64,000 nucleotides of DNA from Opitutales bacterium UBA5694 (GTDB taxonomy: Bacteria > Verrucomicrobiota > Verrucomicrobiia > Opitutales > Opitutaceae). The stretch lies in assembly GCA_002420185.1 (NCBI GenBank), contig DIHO01000019.1, forward strand, positions 186,001 through 250,000. The letters run 5' to 3'. The notes under the pieces were generated by a model. The model ran no database searches. It saw nothing but the letters and a program-made list of their open reading frames with translations, and had not been told where the DNA came from. The first letter of the stretch is position 1, and every line of letters begins with the position of its first letter. Both the position numbers and the translations under genes were made by a program. Positions 1 through 8,798 of this stretch are shown here, piece after piece.

Positions 1-460
1 GTTGATTATATCGTGGCCAAGTGTGATTTCTCAAGGCATTCGTAAGCGGTCCCTTGTCGAGCTGACCGATATTGCCCCTACACTGCTAGACTATGCGGGT
101 ATCGAAAAAGGCGAGCGGATGATCGGTCGGTCGTTGCGTCGTTTGCTGGAAAGTGAGGTTGATGCGCATAGAAAATTCGTGCGCTGCGAATACTATCGAG
201 CCTTAAGCCTCCTTGCTCCGGGAAGAGAGAATTGGGAAGGCAGTTATGCCACCATGATCCGGACTGACCGGTACAAGCTCGTGGTTTATCACGGCCATGA
301 GAGCGGCGAATTGTTCGATTTGGAAAAGGACCCTGGTGAGTTCGTTAACCTATGGAGCGATCCGGATTGCAATGAAATCCGATTCGATCTCATGAAGGCC
401 ATGCTCGATCAAAGTGCATTTGCGGTAGACCTTGGGAGCGAAATGACCTGCGTGTTTTAG
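1..460 (+). CDS. Sulfatase, C-terminal part (cut by window edge)
   Basis: This is the last ~150 residues of a formylglycine-dependent sulfatase; the N-terminal half with the CxPSR active site lies outside the window. The reading frame is open to the first base, so the TTG at base 2 is not a real start. Recognisable family features are an SLVELTDIAPTLLD segment near the left end, an MIRTDRYKLVVY segment, and an LFDLEKDPGEFVNLW segment, all typical of the end of type I sulfatases. It is followed about 450 bases later by another sulfatase in the same direction, so the two may be neighbouring members of one degradation locus. Substrate cannot be told from this part. Confidence 0.9.
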   Translation, partial: LIISWPSVISQGIRKRSLVELTDIAPTLLDYAGIEKGERMIGRSLRRLLESEVDAHRKFVRCEYYRALSLLAPGRENWEGSYATMIRTDRYKLVVYHGHESGELFDLEKDPGEFVNLWSDPDCNEIRFDLMKAMLDQSAFAVDLGSEMTCVF

Positions 461-905
461 TAGATTGTTGCTAGCAAGCGAAGAATAGGTTTATCGGGTT
501 CCAAATAGACCAGCCCTTTCGATCCAACATTTCGAAATCAAATAGCATTTCACGTGTATATGGGGGCATTAGAACGACCGTGATTTACATGCAAAATATT
601 CGTTTTTCGAATCCTGTAGCGGCGATTGCGGGATGTGGTTTGGCGGCCCTCAATCGAGCCTCCGCAGATTTGTATGCAACGGAAGATCGTGAAATGACCC
701 TCGAATCTCTATCCGATAGGGCCGGGTCCTTTTCTAAGATGGAATTGCGAAGGAAACAATCGCATGAGACGATTTCGAGAAAATAGGGCTAAATCCGAGT
801 ATAGCCTGAGGCCCAGTCTATGCTTGCAGATTTCGGTAAAACTTTAATCGTTACGACTGTTCCTTTACGAGATTTATTTCAAAATGAGATTTAGAGGATT
901 TTTCT
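461..905. other. Intergenic stretch with one weak short reading frame
   Basis: About 445 bases between two sulfatase genes. A short frame from ATG 589 to the stop at 786 (65 residues) starts with a weakly hydrophobic stretch but resembles no family I know, so it is not called as a gene. An AGAGGA ribosome binding site at 893-898 belongs to the downstream sulfatase. Confidence 0.4.
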
Positions 906-2342
906 ATGTCAAAACAAGATCGCCCTAACATCATTCTCATCATAACTGACCAGCAGCGCTACGAAACGATTCGAGCTTTGGGTTATGAATATATGGATAC
1001 GCCGCATTTGGACCGGCTCGTGAACGAAGGAGTTACCTTTAGTCAGTGCTACATTACTGCTCCTTCATGTGCACCTTCACGGGCCAGCTTGTTTACGGGG
1101 ACTTACCCGCACACAACCGGTGTCCTCAAAAACGCGGATCCCTGGAGCAAGTCGTGGGTGGGTGACCTGTCGGACTCGGGCTACTACTGTGTTAACGTTG
1201 GCAAGATGCATACATATCCGTACGATACGAAGCTTGGATTTCATGAGCGTTATGTGGTTGAAAACAAAGATCGCTATTTGGAGGAACGCTATTTCTACGA
1301 TGAGTGGGACAAAGCCTTACATGCGCGAGGACTTGTGAAACAGCAACGAACGCTTTACCGAAAGCGGTGGGACTACGGTGAGCGGATGGGAGCGTTCGAA
1401 TGGGAATTGCCGGAGGACATGCATTCAGACATGTTTGTGGCGGATATGGCAACCTGGTGGCTGGATACCAAGCCGAAGCCTGATGGGCCGCTTTTTATGG
1501 AGATTGGTTTTCCAGGACCTCATCCGCCTTTTGATCCGACGGAACGCTTTATAAAGAAGTACAAAGGAAAGAAGCTTCCGTTGCCGAAAATCAAGCGCGA
1601 GGACATTGCGGGCCAGCCCGATCCCTACCAGAAATTGCGTGAGCATAATTTCGAGGTCGATCACGACTCGGTGGTGCATCTGGACGATCCGAGTGAAGAA
1701 CAACTTCAGCGGCTTTGGGAACACTATTTGGCAAACGTTTCCATGATCGACGAAAAGGTGGGCGAGATCATGGATTCGCTCGAGCGGAACGGCTATCTCG
1801 ACGACACGGTAATTCTCTTCACAAGCGATCACGGAGAGGCACTTGGGGAGCATGGTCATATCCAAAAGTGGACCATGTACGATTGCGTTACCAACGTGCC
1901 GCTAATCGCCTGGTGCCCGAAGCGTTTCAAGGGAGGTCGTAAAGTCGATGCATTATGTCAGCTAATGGACGTGGGGCCGACGATTCTGGATTTGGCCGAA
2001 GTCGAGGAACCTGAGTGGATGGAAGCCGAAACGCTGATGCCCGCGTTGCAGGGTGAGTCCTTTGAAGGTCGGGAGTTCGTAATAGCGGAGCATGGGCGCG
2101 ACGTCTTTCTCCACACAATCGATTTCGTGACCATGATTCGGACTAAGGATTGGAAGCTTGTTCAGTTTTTAGATGAGCCTTTTGGGCAGTTGATCGATCT
2201 GGGCAATGACCCGGCGGAAGAAGTCAATCTGTGGGATGATCCGAAATATGCCGAAAAGAAGACGGAACTGATCGATGCGATTGGCTCCTTTCGGGTTCGT
2301 AGTGGTTACCAGACCCGAAAGATGTGGGAGACAGTGCGTTAG
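906..2342 (+). CDS. Sulfatase without signal peptide
   Basis: A 478-residue type I sulfatase, hydrolysing sulfate esters through a formylglycine made from Cys55 in the C-A-P-S-R motif (55-59). The N-terminal ITDQQ segment carries the metal-binding Asp, and an FTSDHGEALGEHG segment further on carries the second Asp/His metal ligands. It begins directly with the catalytic domain (MSKQDRPNIILI), with no signal peptide, so it is probably cytoplasmic, unlike most other sulfatases in this window; it could act on short imported sulfated sugars. The ATG start is supported by AGAGGA seven bases upstream. The end of the protein has the usual LIDLGNDPAEEVNLW segment. Substrate class is not evident. Confidence 0.95.
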   Translation: MSKQDRPNIILIITDQQRYETIRALGYEYMDTPHLDRLVNEGVTFSQCYITAPSCAPSRASLFTGTYPHTTGVLKNADPWSKSWVGDLSDSGYYCVNVGKMHTYPYDTKLGFHERYVVENKDRYLEERYFYDEWDKALHARGLVKQQRTLYRKRWDYGERMGAFEWELPEDMHSDMFVADMATWWLDTKPKPDGPLFMEIGFPGPHPPFDPTERFIKKYKGKKLPLPKIKREDIAGQPDPYQKLREHNFEVDHDSVVHLDDPSEEQLQRLWEHYLANVSMIDEKVGEIMDSLERNGYLDDTVILFTSDHGEALGEHGHIQKWTMYDCVTNVPLIAWCPKRFKGGRKVDALCQLMDVGPTILDLAEVEEPEWMEAETLMPALQGESFEGREFVIAEHGRDVFLHTIDFVTMIRTKDWKLVQFLDEPFGQLIDLGNDPAEEVNLWDDPKYAEKKTELIDAIGSFRVRSGYQTRKMWETVR

Positions 2343-2942
2343 TGGGAATATAGCCTGCTAACGTCCGGATCTGGAATTAATTAGAGTATATGGTATGCGG
2401 GTGAAGCCGTATCGTGCTTTGTAGCGTTGCGGTTGTAGGTGGTGATTGGATGAGCTGTGTGCGTTTACTACCCAGTTGCTCGGATCGTTTAGCCCGGGGG
2501 CTATTAGTGTTTGGCTGGGGCGTCTACAGCAATTCCACTGATTACAGTCAGAGTGCAGTCAGAGTTTTAAGGAGAATGACCGAACCCAATTGGTCCAGAG
2601 CCAACCAGCGGTTTTTTAATCCGGCAATAGCTCCAATTAAGCCCATCACCAATCAGCAACTTTGTCCGGATTGGAAGCCTTCAAGCTTGGTGATTACAAA
2701 CGTCCCTCTAAGCGGTAAATTGGCAAACCCCAAGGCTCTGAAATTCGTATTGGATTTCCTTTTTAAGTTTGTATCCAAGCGCCCATTTGAGATGGCTTGA
2801 TTAAGATTAAATTAATCGTCTCGGTAGCCTCATCCACTGCATTACCATAAGTGTACCTTTGCAGGTAGAACTAACCGCGTCCTGAAAACTGAAAAAATCC
2901 TATTTAATCTTGTCGGCGACAATGGGTAGAGCCATTTTTTGC
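2343..2942. other. Intergenic stretch, no recognised gene
   Basis: About 600 bases between a forward sulfatase and a reverse SMP-30-like gene. A 128-residue forward frame (2414-2800) is open, but its sequence resembles no family I know, and the reverse strand over the same bases also gives stretches of protein-like sequence. It may be a decayed gene; I cannot say which strand. Confidence 0.3.
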
Positions 2943-3962
2943 TTAGAATTCTCGGCCGGTAACCTTTGTCTTTATACGGCAAAGATACATGTCAGCGGTT
3001 ATATAGAGCGTCGATCCATCATCGCCCCAGGCACAATTTGCGGTTCTTTCGCCCGTAGAAAGGTGCCCGATCAGTTTGCCTTTGGGGTCGATGATCATGA
3101 CGCCTCCATTGCCGGTTACCCATAGATTTCCCTGTTGGTCGATTTTTAAGCCATCTGGATTTCCTTCACCGAGATGGCGGTGCGGTTTGGCATCGAAGAA
3201 CAAAGTTCCTTTGCCCGCTTTCCCGTTATTTTCGAGCGGATACGCCATGACAATAGGATTTTCGGGGTCGGATTGGGCGACATACAGGGTGCGTTCGTCG
3301 TGTGAAAGTTCGACTCCGTTCGGGAAGCGCAATTCGTCGGTGATGAGTGAAACGTTACCGATTCGATCTAGAAGGTAAACGCCTGCGAAATCAATTTCCC
3401 TAGTTGGGTCAGTTTCTCGATTCGGAAGTCCGTATGGGGGATCCGTGAAGTAGATGCGTCCCGTGCGACTGATGGCAATGTCGTTAGGACTGTTAAAACG
3501 TTTTCCTTGGTAGTTGTCGACAAGTGTTCGTTTTCCCTCTCCAAACGCCATCATGGATAAACGGCGATCACCGTGTTCGCATGATATGAGCCGCCCTTTA
3601 TCGTCGATTGCGAGCCCGTTGCTACCAAGGCCAACACTGTAGGTTCCATAGCCAGTATATCCGGAGGGTTCAAGGTAGACTTCCGCCCCGACGCCTTCGG
3701 TCCACTTCACTATTTGGTTGCGATGAACATCGGAGAATAAAAGAAAATCGCCATCTTTAACCCAAACAGGGCCTTCCCCCCACGCAAAGCCGGAAGCAAG
3801 CACCTCGATCTTGGCATCCTTTTTAATGAGGCTGTCTACCTTTCTGTCGAAACGCAGAACCTCACCGATATAGGGAAAGTTTGTGGAATCTTGACCTTGG
3901 AGCTTTATCGATAGGAGGGTGAGCAAAGCCAGGGTGGTGATTGAGATGGGTTTCATTTTCAA
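2943..3962 (-). CDS. Secreted SMP-30/gluconolactonase-like beta-propeller protein
   Basis: A 339-residue protein with a Sec signal peptide (first ~23 residues, hydrophobic TTLALLTLLSIKLQG then Q-D-S). The remainder matches the SMP-30/gluconolactonase/LRE family: an EGPVW segment early in the mature protein, an NSPNDIAI segment followed by a TDPPYG segment, an FPNGVELS segment, and a GNPDGLKID segment near the end. Members with known activity open sugar lactones using a bound divalent metal; secreted PVC members are usually of unknown substrate. It is transcribed away from the forward sulfatase and lies 99 bases downstream of another reverse-strand sulfatase, so both may be part of one sugar-degradation unit. 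Lactonase activity is an inference from the family. Confidence 0.85.
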   Translation of the reverse strand: MKMKPISITTLALLTLLSIKLQGQDSTNFPYIGEVLRFDRKVDSLIKKDAKIEVLASGFAWGEGPVWVKDGDFLLFSDVHRNQIVKWTEGVGAEVYLEPSGYTGYGTYSVGLGSNGLAIDDKGRLISCEHGDRRLSMMAFGEGKRTLVDNYQGKRFNSPNDIAISRTGRIYFTDPPYGLPNRETDPTREIDFAGVYLLDRIGNVSLITDELRFPNGVELSHDERTLYVAQSDPENPIVMAYPLENNGKAGKGTLFFDAKPHRHLGEGNPDGLKIDQQGNLWVTGNGGVMIIDPKGKLIGHLSTGERTANCAWGDDGSTLYITADMYLCRIKTKVTGREF

Positions 3963-3978
3963 TTTTCTGATTTATTGG

Positions 3979-4045
3979 GTAGGAACGATCTCCGATCGCT
4001 TACTCATTTTGAATTGATTTTATGGGAGTTGCAGCTCCCGATCTA
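3979..4045. repeat. Two adjacent short hairpins, REP-like
   Basis: Between the stop of the upstream reverse sulfatase and the start of the SMP-30-like gene there are two small inverted repeats. The first has arms CGATC and GATCG with a three-base loop (3986-3998), inside the string GTAGGAACGATCTCCGATCG. The second has arms GGGAG and CTCCC (4024-4039). The GCGATCTCC core recurs elsewhere in intergenic parts of this window (about 19874, 22217, and reversed near 55659). Confidence 0.5.
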
Positions 4046-4061
4046 TCTTTATTTTGCGTTC

Positions 4062-5561
4062 TTAGTTTATTTGGTCGACAAAGGGTGAATCGGTGCGTCG
4101 TAATTCGGCCAGCATCTCGCACTTCAGTTGTTTAAGTCTGTCCTGGTATTCAGGATAATAGGCGAGGTTGATCAGCTCTTCGGGATCTGAATTGATGTCA
4201 TAGAGTTCCTCGATTTCCCCTGGAAGAATATTTTTGATGAATTTGTAGTTATGTTTACGGTACGATACCCACCAAGGAATATCTGAACCTTTGTCGGTTG
4301 ATTGGGATAGATCGCGGGTTTCGGATCCATAAATTCGAGCTGTGTAGGCGATTAGGACAGAGTGATCACTGTTTGCTTCCGGGTTCTGAAGAAGCGGCGT
4401 AATGTCCCGCCCGTGCATTTCCCAGGGGAGTTCCACGTTAGCAAATTTAAAAAGTGTTGGTACCAAATCCTGCCCACCCACGGGAGTGGCACAGACTCTG
4501 CCTTCAGGAACTCGTCCGAAAAATGAGATTATAAGCGGGCTGGAAATGTTGGCGTCGTAGGGTGCTATTTTGTGTTGAAAACCGTGTTGTCCCCAAGCGA
4601 AACCCTGATCGGAAGTGAACACAATCAAAGTATTCTCGAACTGGTTCGTTTCTTTTAGAGTTTCGATGAGCTGACCGACGGCTTCGTCTAGGCTCATAAC
4701 GGTTTCCTGATACCGACGAGAGCTTTCCTGAAACTCTCCGCCCTTAGGGGGTCGCTGGGTATAATATTTTCCATCTTGGGCGATCTTCCATGCTTCACGT
4801 TTCCTTACGTACAGTGGTTTGCCGGGTCGGGGCCCGAGGAAATCTGGTGGAAAGGGGATTTCTATGGATTCATCTATTGAATCGACATGACGTGTGGCGG
4901 GAGTGAAGGGCCCGTGACTTGCCGCGTAGCAAAGCCACAAAAGCCAGGGCTTTTTCTCGTCTCTTCCCTCTCCTTTGAGATAGTTCTGTGCCCATTTCGT
5001 ATAGTTAGTGGTTGAATATCCTGTAGTCAACTGTGCTTCATTACCATTGAAGGAAATTAGCTGGTTATTGTAGTAGTTACCTGAATTTTTAGGGAATTTA
5101 GGGCGGTTCCAAACGATCTGGTAGTCCCAGTCCCTACCATAGCCTGTATCCACTCCAGTATGCCACTTTCCGATATGGGATGTGGTGTATCCAGCCTCTT
5201 TGAATGAACGCATCCAGAAGGGTGTTTTTTCGGGGTCATACGTGCTTCCCGGATAGGCGCCTTCCATGCGCATTGATTCAACGCCGTACTGATGTTTGCC
5301 CGTCAGAAAAGTGGCTCTTGCGGGCATGCACCAAGTTCCATTGTAGGCGTGCTTGAAACGAACGCCACTCGCGGCGAGGCGATCGATGTTCGGTGTGTCT
5401 ACCCACGAAGGAGATCGTTCGTAGCTGCTGACAGTACGATCGGATTGATCATCCGTGTAGATCAAGAGAATGTTGGGTTTGTCAGCCGAATATGCATCGA
5501 ACGTGGCGGCGACGATGGCACGAATGATTGTGAGGAAGATCAGGAAATTGCTTGGCTTCAT
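4062..5561 (-). CDS. Secreted sulfatase
   Basis: A type I sulfatase of 499 residues counted from the ATG at 5561. The frame is open 36 codons further upstream, but starting at 5561 places a signal peptide (FLIFLTIIRAIVAATFDAYS) at the very N-terminus, directly followed by the catalytic domain (PNILLIYTDDQ). The formylglycine motif is C-M-P-A-R (78-82), the CxPAR variant accepted by formylglycine-generating enzymes; Asp37/Asp38 are metal ligands. An FTSDQGFAWGQHG segment supplies the second metal-site residues, with Gln in place of the more usual Asn or His. The C-terminus has the LYDINSDPEELINLAYYPE segment. It is probably periplasmic or surface-located and acts on sulfated sugars; exact substrate unknown. 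Confidence 0.93.
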   Translation of the reverse strand: MKPSNFLIFLTIIRAIVAATFDAYSADKPNILLIYTDDQSDRTVSSYERSPSWVDTPNIDRLAASGVRFKHAYNGTWCMPARATFLTGKHQYGVESMRMEGAYPGSTYDPEKTPFWMRSFKEAGYTTSHIGKWHTGVDTGYGRDWDYQIVWNRPKFPKNSGNYYNNQLISFNGNEAQLTTGYSTTNYTKWAQNYLKGEGRDEKKPWLLWLCYAASHGPFTPATRHVDSIDESIEIPFPPDFLGPRPGKPLYVRKREAWKIAQDGKYYTQRPPKGGEFQESSRRYQETVMSLDEAVGQLIETLKETNQFENTLIVFTSDQGFAWGQHGFQHKIAPYDANISSPLIISFFGRVPEGRVCATPVGGQDLVPTLFKFANVELPWEMHGRDITPLLQNPEANSDHSVLIAYTARIYGSETRDLSQSTDKGSDIPWWVSYRKHNYKFIKNILPGEIEELYDINSDPEELINLAYYPEYQDRLKQLKCEMLAELRRTDSPFVDQIN

Positions 5562-6918
5562 GATTTTTCGTTGTGTCCAAACTTCTTCGGTAGCAATATT
5601 GGCAGAAGCAGCTAATAGGTCGATCGTTGTGAGGGATTTTATAAGCTCCCTCTTGGGATCTAAAAACAATCGACCTCTTTACCTGTCTGTTACTCAATAA
5701 ACGCTCTTCCCGCGGATACCAAAGTAATTCTATACGGGTAATAGCCTAATGGGCACTGACGCCATCGATCATGTTAACTCAAGTAGCTCTTTTAGAAGAT
5801 GGTGAGAGGCGGGGAAGGCAGGGCAAGCATTTTATTAATAAGGAGGGTCGCTTAGTACAAATCCCATCTAAATGAGGCGATCGAAGAAGGAGTTCATAGG
5901 CTTAGAATAGACTGATTTCCGAGATGAGGGGTAATTGGCTGACAGATAGAACAACAGGAGGATTCCGACATTTTGATGGAATGTCGAGTACGGGATTTGT
6001 GTCCTTCCTAAATAGTAGAGAAATCGCCTCCTTCGAGATGGGGTCGAGGATTCTATCTGAGGGGTTAGCCCACCGTTATCTAAAAGTAAACCGTTGGAAT
6101 ATTTTATTGGCTAAACCCATGGTGTTTCGCTACGACCAAAGTTAGGTATCGGGTCGATTGTATTTGAATACCTATAGATCTCTAAACAAAAATTGTTAAG
6201 TATGAACAATCTATATCGACTCGTACTTACGTTTATTGCTCTCGCTGTTTCCTGCCAGGTTTCGTCAGCCGCCTCGAAGTGAGACGTTAGCAAAAAGCAG
6301 GCAATCACCATCAAAATCAACCAAGTAGTTGAAAAGTATCGAGAAATCATGATTTAATCAGAAGTTGCGAATTATTTCGAAGGGGGCAAGGGCAAGCTCA
6401 TGGTCATTTTCACCGTCTACGGAAATTCGACTGCATGGGCGGTCAAGGTTGGGTTTCGCAAGCGGTTGGTAGAGGATTATAAAAAAGACGGTAATGCGAT
6501 CGGAAACGCGCTGAGCTCTAGGTGTCGATGGGGGGCTTGATGTGCGGTTCGGGAGAGAGTAATGGAAAAAGGATGGATGCGGCAGATGCAATCTGGAGAA
6601 AGGCTCTGATTAAAAGACAACGAATCGACCCTCGAACGACGTAGAGTACTACATCGTTTATTTGCATTTCGTAAACCAGTCGAGCCCAGATCACCAGAGC
6701 CGCTTGGCCTCGGCGGTGGTGCTGCAGCCGGAAATGGAAGGACTCCTAGATTTCGCGATTAAGAAAGCCTACAAAAATCGGCCAAAAGAAAAATTAGTTT
6801 CACGATTGTTTAAAATTTAAGTCGCCAATCAGCGGCTAGGGCTTTTCCCTATCGGCCAAGTTTGGTTTACCTCCTAACTAACAGAGGTAATTAAACTAGA
6901 CTAATTATTGAGAATATC
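5562..6918. other. Long gene-poor interval with fragments
   Basis: About 1.36 kb with no convincing intact gene. A 26-codon forward frame (6202-6282) is a bare signal peptide: MNNLYRLVLTFIALAV followed by a short tail and a stop. The opposite strand has a 79-residue frame (6111-6350) that also starts with a hydrophobic leader; both cannot be real and neither is called. A coding-like frame without a start codon ends at 6820 (see separate entry). The interval is probably a site of gene decay. Confidence 0.4.
6641..6820 (+). pseudogene. Coding-like C-terminal fragment, family unknown
   Basis: A frame of about 60 codons ending in TAA at 6818-6820 has no usable start but reads like a normal protein C-terminus, with segments such as SRLASAVVLQPEMEGLLDF and a basic tail (RPKEKLVSRLFKI). 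I do not recognise the family. It is most simply the surviving end of a deleted gene. Confidence 0.3.
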
Positions 6919-7929
6919 ATGAATCGATGGATGTCGAAAGGAGTATTTTTACTATTAGTGACAATTTTAGGCCCCGTCTGGGCCCTCCAGGGCCAGGCAC
7001 CTGAGCCTACGATTTGGGAGCAACGAGCCAAGGATCGGTTCAAGCGGCTAACTTCCACAACACAGATGGAGATTAGCCAATCCCAGCCTCAGGATTCCGG
7101 GCTCAAAAAGAAGAAACTGAAAAAGCCCAAGCGCATTCTCCTATTTTGGCGGTGCGAGACTTTCATCCATACATCAATCCCTTCGGGAAATTTTGCGCTT
7201 CAAGAGATGGCTCGAAAAACCAGGGCATTCTCTGTTGAGTTGGCCGACGAGTACTCGGTTTTCAACAAGAAGAATCTCAAGGGATACGACGCGATTCTAC
7301 TCAATAACACGACTAGTCTAAAATTTGAAAACGAGGAGCAGCGGGATGCCGTCTTGAGTTTTGTGCGAGGCGGCAAAGGCATTATTGGGATTCATGCAGC
7401 CAGCGACAACTTTTATGAATGGGAAGCGGGTGCCGCATTGATAGGGGGTCAATTCAATGGGCATCCATGGACTGCTAACGGAACTTGGGCCTTCAAACTC
7501 GACGATCCGACTCATCCGCTCAATGCCGCTTTCAAAGGTGAGGGATTCTGGCATTCAGAGGAGATCTACCAATACAAACCTTCTAATTACCAAGGCGAAG
7601 AGAATCTCCGTGTTTTGGTCAGTCTCGACATGAGTAAACCGGAGGTAAGGGAGCCGTTAAGTTTGGAGAAATTTGAGAAATTCAATAGGCAGTATGATCC
7701 AGGTATAAGAGAGGTTCCCGTCAGTTGGATACGTGAGTTTGGTAAAGGACGGCTGTTCTATACGAATTTTGGACACCGAGAAGAAACTTACAAGAATCCT
7801 ACAATCATGCAGCATCTTTATGATGGTATACTTTATGCGTTGGGATTCACAAGTGCCGACGCGACTCCTTCGGCGGAGCTTCCTGCAATCCATGTGGCTC
7901 TGGCTCCTGAAAAGCCGGAATCGAAATAG
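6919..7929 (+). CDS. Secreted ThuA-domain protein
   Basis: A 336-residue protein with a signal peptide (VFLLLVTILGPVWA near the start) and a ThuA (trehalose-utilisation-like, class I glutamine amidotransferase fold) domain from about residue 75. Typical ThuA segments are RILLFWRCETFIHTSIP, the LKGYDAILLNNTT strand, the VRGGKGIIGIHAASD turn, FNGHPWTANG and FWHSEEIYQY. The C-terminal VSWIREFGKGRLFYTNFGH segment is also characteristic. The biochemical role of ThuA proteins is unsettled; secreted versions are very common beside Gfo/Idh oxidoreductases and sulfatases in PVC bacteria, which fits this neighbourhood. The gene stands alone, with more than 480 bases before the next forward gene. Confidence 0.9.
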   Translation: MNRWMSKGVFLLLVTILGPVWALQGQAPEPTIWEQRAKDRFKRLTSTTQMEISQSQPQDSGLKKKKLKKPKRILLFWRCETFIHTSIPSGNFALQEMARKTRAFSVELADEYSVFNKKNLKGYDAILLNNTTSLKFENEEQRDAVLSFVRGGKGIIGIHAASDNFYEWEAGAALIGGQFNGHPWTANGTWAFKLDDPTHPLNAAFKGEGFWHSEEIYQYKPSNYQGEENLRVLVSLDMSKPEVREPLSLEKFEKFNRQYDPGIREVPVSWIREFGKGRLFYTNFGHREETYKNPTIMQHLYDGILYALGFTSADATPSAELPAIHVALAPEKPESK

Positions 7930-8022
7930 GGAATCGCCGCGACGCGAGAAATTTATTCGAATAGAGGTAATCCAGTCGCAGTAGACCATTGCGGGGTTTA
8001 TGGGATTAGGAACAGGAGGGCG

Positions 8023-8172
8023 TTAAGCCACAGTGATCTTAACCGAGGTGTTTCCAGATCCGTGGAGAACTAACTGGGGCTCCTGTCCGAGGAGACGGGA
8101 AGTGTAAACGCGAAGACGTCTAGGGCAGTTTTCGAAATCTTTTGCTAATTGATCGTTAAAGCGGTTTTCCAT
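8023..8172 (-). pseudogene. Class II aldolase/adducin N-terminal stub
   Basis: A 49-residue frame from ATG 8172 to TAA 8023. It reads as the N-terminus of a class II aldolase/adducin-type protein of the kind found in bifunctional sugar aldolase/dehydrogenases: an LRVYTSRLLGQEPQLVLHG segment followed by GSGNTSVK, matching the conserved GGGNTS phosphate-binding motif with one Gly changed to Ser. The protein then stops, although the family normally continues for hundreds of residues. No continuation was seen in the other frames before the ThuA gene. I interpret it as the only surviving end of a deleted gene. Confidence 0.6.
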
Positions 8173-8417
8173 GATTGAGAGAGCCACTACTAGACTGTTT
8201 CAGATTCTCAAGGCTATCGACCTCTGATTGAAAGACCCTGATTTTTCCTGGTTGCGGATGTTCTGTAAAATCGAAGTTAGATCTCACTGATCTGTACCGA
8301 TCGAACTTTGGTTCTAGACAGGGTGGGGGTTTTGTCTAACGTCCGGTTTTCGATCGCGAACGCAGGCGGAACCCGTGGTTCGTAATAGGTCGGAATTAAT
8401 AGCAAAATAAAACACAC

Positions 8418-8612
8418 ATGCCAAAAGGAACAATAAAGTGGTTTGATTCGGAAAAGGGCTACGGCTTCATTCAACAGAGTGAAGGTGGAGATGACCTATT
8501 CGTACATCACTCCGAAACTGATGGGTACGCCCTAAACGAAGGCGATTCCGTCGACTACGAGATCGGTGAAGGACGTAAAGGTCCTTGCGCTACGAATGTA
8601 AAGAGGAGCTAG
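8418..8612 (+). CDS. Cold-shock protein (CspA family)
   Basis: A 64-residue single-OB-fold nucleic-acid-binding protein of the CspA family. It begins MPKGTIKWFDSEKGYGFI, containing the RNP1 motif KGYGFI, and follows with DLFVHHSE, containing RNP2. Length and spacing are normal. Such proteins bind single-stranded RNA or DNA and act as RNA chaperones, often induced by cold or growth change. A strong intrinsic terminator lies 80 bases downstream, and no other gene follows closely, so it is probably a single-gene transcript. The non-coding stretch of more than 200 bases upstream could hold a regulatory leader as in other csp genes, but I could not identify specific elements. Confidence 0.95.
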   Translation: MPKGTIKWFDSEKGYGFIQQSEGGDDLFVHHSETDGYALNEGDSVDYEIGEGRKGPCATNVKRS

Positions 8613-8692
8613 CTGTCCGCTCTCGGACCACTTGATTCTGCAGTATTAACTAGCCTTATGCTGGGTAGGCTGCAATTTACTTTCAATAACTC

Positions 8693-8720
8693 AAAAGGGG
8701 GAGCCATGGCTCCTCCTTTT
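8693..8720 (+). terminator. Intrinsic terminator after the cold-shock gene
   Basis: A near-perfect inverted repeat with arms AAAAGGGGGAGCC and GGCTCCTCCTTTT, the right arm ending in a T tract. Its position about 80 bases after the cold-shock stop codon fits transcription termination; the A tract on the left arm would let it work in both directions. Confidence 0.85.
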
Positions 8721-8798
8721 GCATTCCGAGGCTTCTATTATCTCGATTTGAGCATAAATTCAGGCGCTATTTTGATAAAAAACTTTAGAGAAGGCCGA

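Noticed and set aside
1425..1865. 146-residue reverse frame inside the sulfatase at 906-2342
   Set aside because: Antisense shadow of a gene with clear active-site motifs.
2414..2800. 128-residue forward open frame
   Set aside because: No leader, domain or family resemblance; the reverse strand reads equally protein-like, so I cannot support either.
6111..6350. 79-residue reverse frame with a hydrophobic leader
   Set aside because: Overlaps a forward signal-peptide-like frame on the same bases; after the leader neither strand continues as a recognisable protein.
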